Position numbers and translations under genes: made by a program
Part shown: positions 36,047 to 43,663 of the stretch, one piece after another
Position numbering within the stretch: position 1 is the first letter of the stretch
Layout of the letters: each line of letters starts with the position of its first letter
The notes under the pieces: generated by a model
Seen by the model: the letters and a program-made list of their open reading frames with translations, nothing else
Databases searched by the model: none
What the model was told of the DNA's origin: nothing
Source: FEN-1297 sp964618785
Lineage (GTDB): Bacteria; Bacteroidota; Ignavibacteria; Ignavibacteriales; Ignavibacteriaceae
Assembly (NCBI GenBank): GCA_964618785.1
Contig: CAZUCY010000005.1
Span: 1-55,316 of the forward strand
Length of the DNA stretch: 55,316 nucleotides
Direction of reading: 5' to 3'

Positions 36047-37348
36047 TTACAATTTTATTTTTCTTATCATCATTATAATCAGAACAGAGAAAAACAAAGT
36101 AATAACAGAACAAATAATGACAGCAATGGGTTCATTAAATAGCTCCGCTAAAAAGCCGATTAGTAATGAACCAAGAGGTAAAAATCCAAATGAGGTAAAT
36201 GAATAAATACTCATAACACGCCCGCGGAAGGAATCAGGTACTATATTCTGGATTATAGCATTGGATAAATTAAATATTAATATAAGAGCGATACCGTTTC
36301 CTACCAGCATAAGAAGAGACAACGGAAGCCAATATATTAACGCAAAAAGTAATAATAACACCGGCATGCTTAATATTCCAATTGTAAGTAGCTTATAAAT
36401 ATATTTTGAAGTTCCAAGCGATGCTATAAATAATGCTGTCATAAGGGCACCAAAACCTCTTGCAGACTGCATAATACCGTTAGTTGCTGCATTTCCATGT
36501 AAAATACTAACTGCCCAGGCAGGAATTAAGGTAACAAATGAAATTCCGAAAAGATTTATGATTGCTACTAACAGCATTAAAGTCCTTATTATTGGCTTCG
36601 ACATGGAATATTGCAGTCCCTCCTTTAATTCTAAGAGTACTGATTTCTTCTGAATTCGTCTTGGCGGTGGTTTTAATTCCATTTTAGTCAAAGCAGCTAT
36701 TACACCGATAAAAGACAATCCGTTAAGTATAAAACACCATGCAGCACCGAAGACTGCATAAACCACGCCAGCAGCTGCAGGCCCTAATGCCCTGGCGGTA
36801 TTAAACATTGTTGAGTTTAATGCAATTGCGTTTACCAGAGTTTTTCTATCCACAAGTTCAAGGAGAAATGCTTGTCTTGCAGGAGCATCAAAAGCATTTG
36901 CTAATCCGAGAAAAAAAGCCAGAACAATTATATGCCATGCCTGCACTACGTGTGAAAAAGTTAAAATAGCCAATATAAATGCAAGAATCATCATTAAGGA
37001 TTGTGTGTAAATGATTACTGTCCGTCTAGGTAATCTGTCAGCAACGACCCCACCGTAAAACATAAAAAGCCAGATAGGAATACCAGCAGCAAAGCCGACA
37101 TAACCTAAATAAGCCGGGGAATGTGTTAGTTCAAAAACAAGAAAGCCCTGTGCGGTTGCCTGCATCCAGGTACCGAACAAGGAAATTATTTGTCCGCAAA
37201 ACCATAATCGATAATTTGGATGTTGAAGTGAAGAAAATGTACGGCGCCAGCTAAATCTATTTTTTATAAAATACGAAGTTCTTTGTAGTCTTTCCTGGTC
37301 ATCAGGAAAAATCATTTTTTCTTCTTTTGATATTTCGTCTTTGTTCAC
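36047..37348 (-). CDS. Major facilitator superfamily exporter (EntS/MFS_3 type)
   Basis: A 433-residue integral membrane protein with about twelve hydrophobic segments. It begins with a charged cytoplasmic N-terminus, then LWFCGQIISLFGTWMQATAQ, the MFS loop VADRLPRRTVII and the C-terminal-half motif SFRGRVMSIYSFTSFGFLPL. This is the signature of the MFS_3 group that includes the enterobactin exporter EntS and many putative drug exporters; substrate is unknown. The start is a GTG (37346-37348) with AGGG 5 bases upstream. Confidence 0.88.
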   Translation of the reverse strand: MNKDEISKEEKMIFPDDQERLQRTSYFIKNRFSWRRTFSSLQHPNYRLWFCGQIISLFGTWMQATAQGFLVFELTHSPAYLGYVGFAAGIPIWLFMFYGGVVADRLPRRTVIIYTQSLMMILAFILAILTFSHVVQAWHIIVLAFFLGLANAFDAPARQAFLLELVDRKTLVNAIALNSTMFNTARALGPAAAGVVYAVFGAAWCFILNGLSFIGVIAALTKMELKPPPRRIQKKSVLLELKEGLQYSMSKPIIRTLMLLVAIINLFGISFVTLIPAWAVSILHGNAATNGIMQSARGFGALMTALFIASLGTSKYIYKLLTIGILSMPVLLLLFALIYWLPLSLLMLVGNGIALILIFNLSNAIIQNIVPDSFRGRVMSIYSFTSFGFLPLGSLLIGFLAELFNEPIAVIICSVITLFFSVLIIMMIRKIKL

Positions 37349-37748
37349 CGGACCCTACTTTTGAATTCCAAATGAATACATGATTTTGCTAACGCATTCT
37401 TAATTATACTAATTGCTATCTAAAATTAATAAAACTACAGAAAAGATTTTACCAGTTAGAGTTTTCATGCCGAATAAAATCGCTATAATTTATAAAACTT
37501 ATTTGAACTATTTTGATATATAAAAATTATTATTTCCTTCTCCCAACGCCTCTGTTTCTATATACCCATTTTTACATTTTATTATTTCTATCAAATTATT
37601 GTGTCGTGAATAAGGTTTTAAATTTCTTGACTTTAAGGTATTTGATTTTTAATATTAGATTATATATACGAAAATTTTTCTATTTCCAAATACCATCGGG
37701 AGAACAAAATAAGTTATCTAATTTTTGGTTTTATTTTCATCCTGACGA

Positions 37749-37767
37749 GTTTGCCAGATGGGCAAAC
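37749..37767. repeat. Perfect 7-bp hairpin GTTTGCC/GGCAAAC
   Basis: GTTTGCC (37749-37755) and GGCAAAC (37761-37767) pair around AGATG. It forms the first half of a tandem hairpin unit. Confidence 0.6.
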
Positions 37768-37775
37768 AGGCAGGG

Positions 37776-37801
37776 AAGTTGGGATTAGACCATCCCAACT
37801 T
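37776..37801. repeat. Perfect 10-bp hairpin AAGTTGGGAT/ATCCCAACTT
   Basis: AAGTTGGGAT (37776-37785) and ATCCCAACTT (37792-37801) pair around TAGACC, 8 bases after the preceding hairpin. There is no T tract, so a dispersed palindromic element or leader structure is more likely than a terminator. Confidence 0.65.
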
Positions 37802-37880
37802 TGATAGATTCGAAATGAAAAGACACTCACGCACTATCGCTTTATTTATTCTTAATAATCCTGAATATATTAGTTATTAT

Positions 37881-38726
37881 ATGAAAACATTCCTTAAGTT
37901 GAAATTTATACTTATCGGGTTACTTATTTATCAATCATTTAGTATAATGATATATTCACAGGTGAAAAAAAAATTAATAAAGGGAAAAGATTCAACTAAA
38001 ATTATAGAATGTACTCAATACTTTGATAGTCTGTGCAATGTTCAAAATAAATCTTCAGCTAAAACTGCTGATGCTGTCTTTAGAAAAATAACCGGTGACA
38101 AACTTCAACATGCTGCAAATTTAATATATTCTGCTTCGGATGAAGATTATTCGACTTATATGAATTCTTTAATGTCAAAATCATATAAAGTCAGCGAAAA
38201 TTTGGATTTTAGACCTTTTACACCTTCTTATATGCGATCACAAACATTAAATAAAATAAGAGATTCATTATCACTACCTATTTATGGATTAGTAGCGGCA
38301 GCATATTTTTTTAGAATCAAGGTTAACAATATTATAAAAGTAGTTCCGCCTGACTTTCCTTCTTTATGTATAATTGTTGGTGGAACCATAGAGGAAGTAT
38401 TTAAAGGAAATTCAAAATATAAAATCGGTAATAATGTCAGCTTTTTTTTCTATGATAAATGGGAAACGGATTCTGTTCTGCATATATATAATATTGGACA
38501 GGAATATTTTGTGCCTCTTGAACCCAGGAAGGGCGGGTGGCTTTTTCCCGGTGAAATTAACCCCCTTGCATTAATAATGTACTTAGATAAATCGCAAGGT
38601 TTTTATCCTATTGAGAATGGCTATTTAATTGACACATACAACTTTTTCGGATTTGGTAAAAAAATAGAGTACAATGTATTTGACCAAAATTTAAGAAATA
38701 AAATAGCGGAGATTAAATCATGGTAG
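37881..38726 (+). CDS. Exported protein of unknown function; its 3' end is duplicated
   Basis: The frame is open from 37758, but the region before 37881 is hairpin-rich non-coding sequence and the methionine at 37881 opens a signal peptide (MKTFLKLKFILIGLLIYQSF, cleavage near IYSQ). The 281-residue product is polar, with no domain that I recognise; KITGDKLQHAANLIYSASDE and PSYMRSQTLNKIRDSLSLPI are helical, the C-terminal half is beta-rich. Codons for the last 55 residues (from 38561) lie in the 186-bp segment repeated exactly at 40661-40846. The original neighbour was probably the convergent gene now at 40868. Confidence 0.7.
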   Translation: MKTFLKLKFILIGLLIYQSFSIMIYSQVKKKLIKGKDSTKIIECTQYFDSLCNVQNKSSAKTADAVFRKITGDKLQHAANLIYSASDEDYSTYMNSLMSKSYKVSENLDFRPFTPSYMRSQTLNKIRDSLSLPIYGLVAAAYFFRIKVNNIIKVVPPDFPSLCIIVGGTIEEVFKGNSKYKIGNNVSFFFYDKWETDSVLHIYNIGQEYFVPLEPRKGGWLFPGEINPLALIMYLDKSQGFYPIENGYLIDTYNFFGFGKKIEYNVFDQNLRNKIAEIKSW

Positions 38727-38746
38727 CAAAGATATTTATAAATACC
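38561..38746 (+). repeat. 186-bp direct repeat, left copy
   Basis: Bases 38561-38746 are identical to 40661-40846 (offset exactly 2,100). It covers the last 55 codons and stop of the upstream gene plus 20 bases. Weaker similarity continues on both sides: six bases of AAATTA before it, and the register is kept to 38770, with TAAATAATTA shared at 38761-38770 and 40861-40870. Confidence 0.97.
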
Positions 38747-38822
38747 ATTGCTTCTTCATATAAATAATTATAACGGTTTACGAGATAGGCGCAAGCCGAA
38801 TAATAAGGGGAAAACCCAAAAC

Positions 38823-38853
38823 TTGACAAATTACCATTTATGGCCTACATTTC
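38823..38853 (+). promoter_or_regulatory. Candidate Bacteroidota-type promoter of the T9SS gene
   Basis: TTG (38823-38825, within TTGACA) and TACATTTC (38846-38853) are separated by 20 bases, close to the TTG/TAnnTTTG consensus of Bacteroidota primary sigma promoters. It lies 88 bases before the ATG at 38941. Confidence 0.45.
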
Positions 38854-38940
38854 AAACCAGATAAACAATAGTTCTGTCATTTCGGTAAAAGCCGGGATCC
38901 AGGATATTATTCACAATTTAATAGAAAAGAAAGGATTGTT

Positions 38941-40461
38941 ATGAAAGCAATCAAAAAAATAATCGCGACAATGATGATGGCGATTTTGTTCGTAGCTGGG
39001 ATTGCCTTCGGGCAATCTTCACCTAAGAGTATTACAGTCACCAACGCGTCGAACATTAATCTGGCGGCATTTAAAAATAACCAAGGTACGCTGTTATATA
39101 ACTTAGCTCACGACAGTGTAAATAACTTGTTCGTAAACGGCTTCAGTGTCGGTAAGGGTTTTGGATCGGAGATAATGAAATATGCGCCAAGTGGTCAGGC
39201 GTTATGGGAAACAGTTTTCGACACTAATAACACTGTCACCAATACCTGTGCTGAATCTGTTCAACATCAGCTGGTATATAATGAAATTGACAATAGCGTG
39301 GTGGTTGGTTCGCAACAAGTGTACGGTATCAATCCCGTACTGACCAAGTTCAACAGCAACGGCCAAAGCATCTGGCAAATTGGAATGGATGTCGAAGCCC
39401 TTGAAATCTGGGGCGAAAATATCCTAGCCTTGCAAGGAAATAGTATATTGGGAACTGTTTCCCTGATCAGAAACACGGACGGTTCAGTTGAAAGCACTTT
39501 TTCTATCAACGGTGATTTCAGCAATTTTCCCATGATGAAAGTCCTGGGCGACACTCTCTGCTTGATTACCAATGCATTTTTTGAAAAAGTCCTCCTTCCG
39601 TCTGGTCAATTATTGTGGCAAGTGCCCACGACTGATTTTGCGGAACAGGCAATTAGGACATACGGAACACTCGATTCGCACGGCAATGTCTATGTCTTCA
39701 CGTCCGACGCGGGAAAACTAAACCAAACCGGTGGTGTTGCCGGGCAGCTGTTCGCTACGGCTAAGTATTCAAGCCAAGGAAAAAAGCTCTGGGTAAACGA
39801 GTGGTTGGGGTGGGCAGATACATCACTAGCCGACGGTGTATCCCGTTACAACTTGAATAATTGGAGCAATGGAATGACAATCGATGAATCATTACACATT
39901 CTCACCGTTTTTGGGGGAACCCAAAAGGCCGGGACTGTCGGAGCGGAAACAAGTGATCAATCGGCATATCTTATGTTTCTAAACTCCAATAACGGAGATA
40001 CACTTCAGTCATCGAAGTGGGACGACGGATCATCCGTCGTGACGCTGTGGAATGATGGATATTTTAACCAAAAAGACCAACTCGTCCTACTTGGCTATGG
40101 GTACGCGTCTAACACCGTCCTCGTTGTCGACAACTTCGTAACGATGTACGACCTGAGCATCACTGACGCAGTGAGAAGCCATCCTGTCCAGCAAAATTCG
40201 TTCGAACTATCTCAGAACTATCCGAATCCGTTTAACCCGACTACAACTATCAGATTCTCTATTCCTAAAGCAGGTCTGGTAACGCTGAAGGTATACAACA
40301 TCCTCGGACAAGAGATAAAAACTCTTGTTGCACAGGAAATGAATTCCGGCAGCAACGAAGTCGGTTTCGATGGTAGTTTCCTGCCATCAAGCACTTACTT
40401 CTATCGGTTAACTGCTCCCGGCAGCTATACCGAAACGAAGAAAATGGTTCTTTTAAAGTAA
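38941..40461 (+). CDS. Secreted propeller-like protein with T9SS type A sorting domain
   Basis: A 506-residue exported protein. A signal peptide (about residues 1-24, ending AGIAFGQ) is followed by a repetitive beta-rich region in which a GQxLW-like motif recurs: SGQALWETV, NGQSIWQIG, SGQLLWQVP and QGKKLWVNE (about residues 84, 142, 223 and 283), as in PQQ-type or SBBP beta-propellers. The C-terminal 85 residues are a T9SS sorting domain with FELSQNYPNPFNPTTTIRFS and VYNILGQEIKTLV, then an FYRL...KKMVLLK ending. The protein should cross the outer membrane and be anchored or released. GAAAGGA precedes the ATG by 5 bases. The gene is clearly richer in G+C than its neighbours and is bracketed by the 186-bp direct repeats, which suggests transfer. 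Ligand or activity is unknown. Confidence 0.85.
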   Translation: MKAIKKIIATMMMAILFVAGIAFGQSSPKSITVTNASNINLAAFKNNQGTLLYNLAHDSVNNLFVNGFSVGKGFGSEIMKYAPSGQALWETVFDTNNTVTNTCAESVQHQLVYNEIDNSVVVGSQQVYGINPVLTKFNSNGQSIWQIGMDVEALEIWGENILALQGNSILGTVSLIRNTDGSVESTFSINGDFSNFPMMKVLGDTLCLITNAFFEKVLLPSGQLLWQVPTTDFAEQAIRTYGTLDSHGNVYVFTSDAGKLNQTGGVAGQLFATAKYSSQGKKLWVNEWLGWADTSLADGVSRYNLNNWSNGMTIDESLHILTVFGGTQKAGTVGAETSDQSAYLMFLNSNNGDTLQSSKWDDGSSVVTLWNDGYFNQKDQLVLLGYGYASNTVLVVDNFVTMYDLSITDAVRSHPVQQNSFELSQNYPNPFNPTTTIRFSIPKAGLVTLKVYNILGQEIKTLVAQEMNSGSNEVGFDGSFLPSSTYFYRLTAPGSYTETKKMVLLK

Positions 40462-40481
40462 TGCGCCGCCCGGTGCATTAC

Positions 40482-40517
40482 GAGGCCTCGATCTCCCAAG
40501 ATCCAGGCCTCTTTTTT
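40482..40517 (+). terminator. Strong Rho-independent terminator of the T9SS gene
   Basis: GAGGCCTCGATCT and AGATCCAGGCCTC pair (GAGGCCT with AGGCCTC, GATCT with AGATC) around CCCA and are followed by TTTTTT, 21 bases after the stop. Confidence 0.93.
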
Positions 40518-40598
40518 ATGACTGTAAGTTGACAAAATGATGTTATTTAGTACCATATGAATGGTTATTTGTAAACTTAAAATGAAAGGACGAAGGTC

Positions 40599-40826
40599 AT
40601 GAAGAAGCAAATAATCGTTGCAAAGACCGCCGCAAGAGTAAAGGTTGCCGGCAAAATTATCCCCCTTGCATTAATAATGTACTTAGATAAATCGCAAGGT
40701 TTTTATCCTATTGAGAATGGCTATTTAATTGACACATACAACTTTTTCGGATTTGGTAAAAAAATAGAGTACAATGTATTTGACCAAAATTTAAGAAATA
40801 AAATAGCGGAGATTAAATCATGGTAG
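40599..40826 (+). CDS. Chimeric ORF: new N-terminus joined to duplicated gene end
   Basis: The 75-codon frame starts at an ATG with GGACGAAGG 3 to 11 bases upstream. The first 20 residues (MKKQIIVAKTAARVKVAGKI) are new and basic; from about residue 22 onward the sequence is identical to the C-terminus of the 37.9-kb gene (PLALIMYLDKSQGFYPIENG to KIAEIKSW), encoded in the right direct repeat 40661-40846. No signal peptide is present, unlike the parent protein. Whether it is expressed is unknown; it may simply be a by-product of the duplication. Confidence 0.45.
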   Translation: MKKQIIVAKTAARVKVAGKIIPLALIMYLDKSQGFYPIENGYLIDTYNFFGFGKKIEYNVFDQNLRNKIAEIKSW

Positions 40827-40846
40827 CAAAGATATTTATAAATACC
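40661..40846 (+). repeat. 186-bp direct repeat, right copy
   Basis: Identical to 38561-38746. It ends 21 bases before the stop of the convergent lipocalin-like gene, so it keeps the position that the original gene end would have had. Confidence 0.97.
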
Positions 40847-40867
40847 GGTGCTTAATAAAATAAATAA

Positions 40868-41518
40868 TTATTTTCCTGTTTTTTCAAGCGTAATAGGGCC
40901 GCTTTGTGTCGGGCTGTAAAGGCGTAGTTTCCCTTTGTCAATAACAAACCTGTTTTTAAGCATTAAGTGACCTTGGGAAAATGCCATTAAAGTATCACTT
41001 TTGGTAATGTAATTCCCTTTAAAAGATCTTAAAATATTTTTCATTTCAAATGTTCCGGATTGACTATAGCTGATTGTTGAATATTCCGCATCTTCGTTTT
41101 CCATTATCCAAATTCCAACTAAACCAACTCCTGCATTTGCACCGTTTTTCTTTCTAATCATTTTTGTTGTTTTATCTTTATCATTATCTTTTCCTATCTG
41201 TATCAAAGTATCTGAAAATATTACTATAGTCGTCGTATCTGTTTTGTATTTTCTAAGTATAGGGACATATAAATTAGAAATAAGTTTTGTTCCATCAAGT
41301 TTATAAGTTCCCTGCCAGGTTGAAGAGAGGCTATAACTAAATTTTTTATTCGATTTAAATTCAAGTGCTAATTTTGATGCTTCCATAGGGTTAGGAATTG
41401 TTTCCCAATTACCTTCAATAGGATTGGCTCCGAAAATATTCTTTTTTTGCTGCATATACATATCCGGCTGAGAAATGGCAGTCAACAAAATGAATATAAG
41501 ATATACTTTTAATTTCAT
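40868..41518 (-). CDS. Exported lipocalin-like protein of unknown function
   Basis: A 216-residue protein with a signal peptide (MKLKVYLIFILLTAISQPDM) and two beta-barrel-like halves, each opening with a G-x-W motif: IEGNWETIPNP at about residue 35 and LVGIWIMENED at about 132. The repeats of TWQGTYKLDGTKLIS and SFKGNYITKSDTLMAFSQGH fit lipocalin-like domains that test whether a small molecule or stress product is bound, but no family is named with confidence. It converges with the chimeric ORF. Confidence 0.7.
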   Translation of the reverse strand: MKLKVYLIFILLTAISQPDMYMQQKKNIFGANPIEGNWETIPNPMEASKLALEFKSNKKFSYSLSSTWQGTYKLDGTKLISNLYVPILRKYKTDTTTIVIFSDTLIQIGKDNDKDKTTKMIRKKNGANAGVGLVGIWIMENEDAEYSTISYSQSGTFEMKNILRSFKGNYITKSDTLMAFSQGHLMLKNRFVIDKGKLRLYSPTQSGPITLEKTGK

Positions 41519-41823
41519 ATTTTCCTCTTAATTTAGAAAGCTAACAATAATAAGGACCTCTCAAAGTAAAAAAACTGGGGAAAAAATCACCCCAAAAGCA
41601 AATCAAACTTATCTCTTAAAGTTTTTATAATCAATTGTTCATTTAAATTAATTGGAAATATTGAAGACTTACTACTTTTTGCTATTAAAAATGAATTTGT
41701 AAAATATTTACGACAGAATTTGAAGGCGGAATTTATATCATAAAGCGGCATATATACATAGAATCGGCGTTTAATTAAAATTGCAAAGTTAACAGTAGAT
41801 AATAGAATTGCTTATTATAATTT

Positions 41824-41937
41824 CTATTGCTTTAGCTCTTCTCTCCTCTGGCTTAAATATTTTTTGAGAATTATTACCTGAAATATTTCTACAACCGCAA
41901 AAACTCCCACCAATATTAAAATTACAGGCATTTCCAT
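41824..41937 (-). CDS. Small single-span membrane protein (37 residues)
   Basis: A short frame encodes MEMPVILILVGVFAVVEIFQ, then VIILKKYLSQRREELKQ: one membrane helix (about residues 4-26) followed by a positively charged tail, as expected for an N-out small protein. AGGA lies about 7 bases before the ATG at 41937. It resembles no family that I can name. The hydrophobic-then-basic design and the ribosome binding site support it, but chance is possible in AT-rich DNA. Confidence 0.45.
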   Translation of the reverse strand: MEMPVILILVGVFAVVEIFQVIILKKYLSQRREELKQ

Positions 41938-42263
41938 TTGTCAATCCTATTAAATAGATGGTATTTCTAAAAATTACTGTTTCGGATAATAAAAAGAACT
42001 TATCCGGTTAGTAGTAATATATATAAACTACTCTAATTAAAAAATGATCTATATCTTATATGTACCAGCTTCATATGTAAAGTATTGTAAAATAAATAAT
42101 TTTTGGAGTCCAAGAATTTGAGGTATTGCATTCAGTGTTAAGTAATGTAATTCACAAACCACGCTATTTATATAAAATCACACTTGAAAAATATTCTTTA
42201 AAATAGTGGAATTATTTCTTTCTATAACTTAATTTTCAGTATGATTAGCAAAGGATAATAATT
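41938..42263. other. Non-coding stretch with a degenerate repeat remnant
   Basis: The bases near 42106 read GGAGTCCAAGAATTTGAGG, resembling the AAAGTCCAGAATTTGTGG core of the repeats at 10964 and 20354. Otherwise no gene or strong structure is visible. The stretch 41519-41823 on the other side of the small ORF is likewise AT-rich and without a supported gene. Confidence 0.35.
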
Positions 42264-42854
42264 ATGTTTTTAATCTTTCCATTTTCAAATCACAAAATAA
42301 CTCAATTCACAATTAGTTTTTTAATAATGAATTTAATAGTATTATGTCAAGTATTTTCTCAAACAAAATCACACAATAAAAAAATGGAAATAAAACTCGT
42401 GAGTTCTGCGTTTAAAGAGGGGAATTTCATTCCTGCAAAATTTTCTTGCGAAGGAGCAAATATTTCACCGCAATTGCATTGGAGCAATGCACCTAAAAAT
42501 GTAAGATCTTTTACAATTATTGTTGACGACCCCGATGCTCCGGGCGGAGATTTTGTCCATTGGGTAATCTATAACATTCCGGGTAATTTAAACGAGCTTA
42601 ACGAAGATGTTTCACCTTTCAGAAATATTCCGGATGAAGTAATGCTTGGAACAAATGGGTTTGGGAAAATGAGTTACGGAGGGCCATGTCCACCTGCGGG
42701 TAAACCCCACCGCTATTTTTTTAGAATATACGCTTTAGATTCCGTTCTACATCATCTGGAAACGGGAGCTACCAAACAACAGCTACTGACTGCTATGAAA
42801 AGTCATATCATTGCAGAAGGGCATTTAATGGGTAAATATCAAAGATCAAAATAA
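42264..42854 (+). CDS. YbhB/YbcL-family (PEBP-like) exported protein
   Basis: A 196-residue protein with a signal peptide (hydrophobic about residues 12-32, ending VFSQ) and a phosphatidylethanolamine-binding-protein fold. Family motifs: FIPAKFSCEGANISPQLHWS, the DPD motif in IVDDPDAPGGDFVHWVIYNI, and the ligand-pocket loop SYGGPCPPAGKPHRYFFRIY. Bacterial members are called Raf kinase inhibitor-like, without a known role. AAAGGA is about 8 bases before the ATG. Confidence 0.92.
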   Translation: MFLIFPFSNHKITQFTISFLIMNLIVLCQVFSQTKSHNKKMEIKLVSSAFKEGNFIPAKFSCEGANISPQLHWSNAPKNVRSFTIIVDDPDAPGGDFVHWVIYNIPGNLNELNEDVSPFRNIPDEVMLGTNGFGKMSYGGPCPPAGKPHRYFFRIYALDSVLHHLETGATKQQLLTAMKSHIIAEGHLMGKYQRSK

Positions 42855-42960
42855 AACGCAGAATAAACTATAACAAAAAAGCTGAATGATTGAATAGGCT
42901 GGCGGTTTGAATATTCATTTCTTTAAGAAAAACTGTATATAAGTACATGCAATGATACAT

Positions 42961-43404
42961 TTATTTTAAAACGGTCGCGCCGGTTATATATTGCACAAGC
43001 TGATCAATAACAAATTTTTTTTCATCAATAACAGCATCAACAACATCGCCTATTGAAATAATACCGGAAAGACGACCGTCTTCGATTACCGGCAGGTGCC
43101 TTATCCTTTTATTTATCATTAATGCCATACATTCTTCAACGCTTAAAGATACATTAACATATATGACTAGGAAAGACATTATTTCCTTAACTAAAGTATC
43201 TTTTGAATGTTTTCCATGTAATACTATTTTCCGTGTATAATCCCTTTCAGATAGAATCCCGACTACTTTATTGTTTTTTAATACGAGTACAGCACCTATA
43301 TCTTTTTCAGCCATTAGTTGAAGAGTTTCAAAAACCGTTGATTCCGGCGAGACAGACCACACAATACTTCCTTTTTTTTGCAATATTTCTCTTACCGTTT
43401 TCAT
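42961..43404 (-). CDS. CBS-domain pair protein
   Basis: A 147-residue cytoplasmic protein made of two CBS domains in tandem, which sense adenosyl nucleotides. The first has VSPESTVFETLQLMAEKDIG and VVGILSERDYTRKIVLHG, the second VNVSLSVEECMALMINKRIR with LPVIEDGRLSGIISIGDVVD. The frame is open to 43434, but the start at 43404 (MKTVREILQKKG) has AAAGGA 6 bases upstream and begins with the conserved domain. Partner protein unknown. Confidence 0.9.
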   Translation of the reverse strand: MKTVREILQKKGSIVWSVSPESTVFETLQLMAEKDIGAVLVLKNNKVVGILSERDYTRKIVLHGKHSKDTLVKEIMSFLVIYVNVSLSVEECMALMINKRIRHLPVIEDGRLSGIISIGDVVDAVIDEKKFVIDQLVQYITGATVLK

Positions 43405-43596
43405 GGCATTCCTTTCTGAAATAGAAGAAATCAATATTAAATTAAAATTGTTATAGAGAAAAGTTAAGCGCAGTTTAAACTTATTATTTTAAAAATAAAG
43501 TTATGCCCGCTGCATCACAACAAATTTTTAATCAAATAGAAGAAAATATAACTTGATTAAAATAGTCTTTTTTAGAAATAAGAAAGGGTTTATGCT

Positions 43597-43638
43597 GCTC
43601 TTGACCCAGTCTGTATTTTTTCAAACTGGATCAAAAGC
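43597..43638 (-). terminator. Terminator-like hairpin after the UPF0182 gene
   Basis: In minus-strand RNA, GCTTTTGATCCAGT pairs with ACTGGGTCAAGAGC along all 14 positions if two G-U pairs are allowed, around a 14-base loop. It begins 26 bases after the UPF0182 stop. Only scattered T bases follow. Confidence 0.5.
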
Positions 43639-43663
43639 AAGCTTATTCATAATTGGTGAAAAG

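Larger units (their letters stand above)
37349..37880. other. Upstream region of the 37.9-kb gene with two hairpins
   Basis: No gene is supported; the 91-codon frame at 37513-37788 is an AT-rich chance ORF. Two perfect hairpins stand close together at 37749-37767 and 37776-37801, about 80-130 bases before the gene start. Confidence 0.45.

Noticed and set aside
37513..37788. 91-codon ORF before the duplicated gene
   Set aside because: AT-rich, low-complexity composition, spans two hairpins, no recognisable domain or ribosome binding site; the real start of the downstream gene is at 37881.
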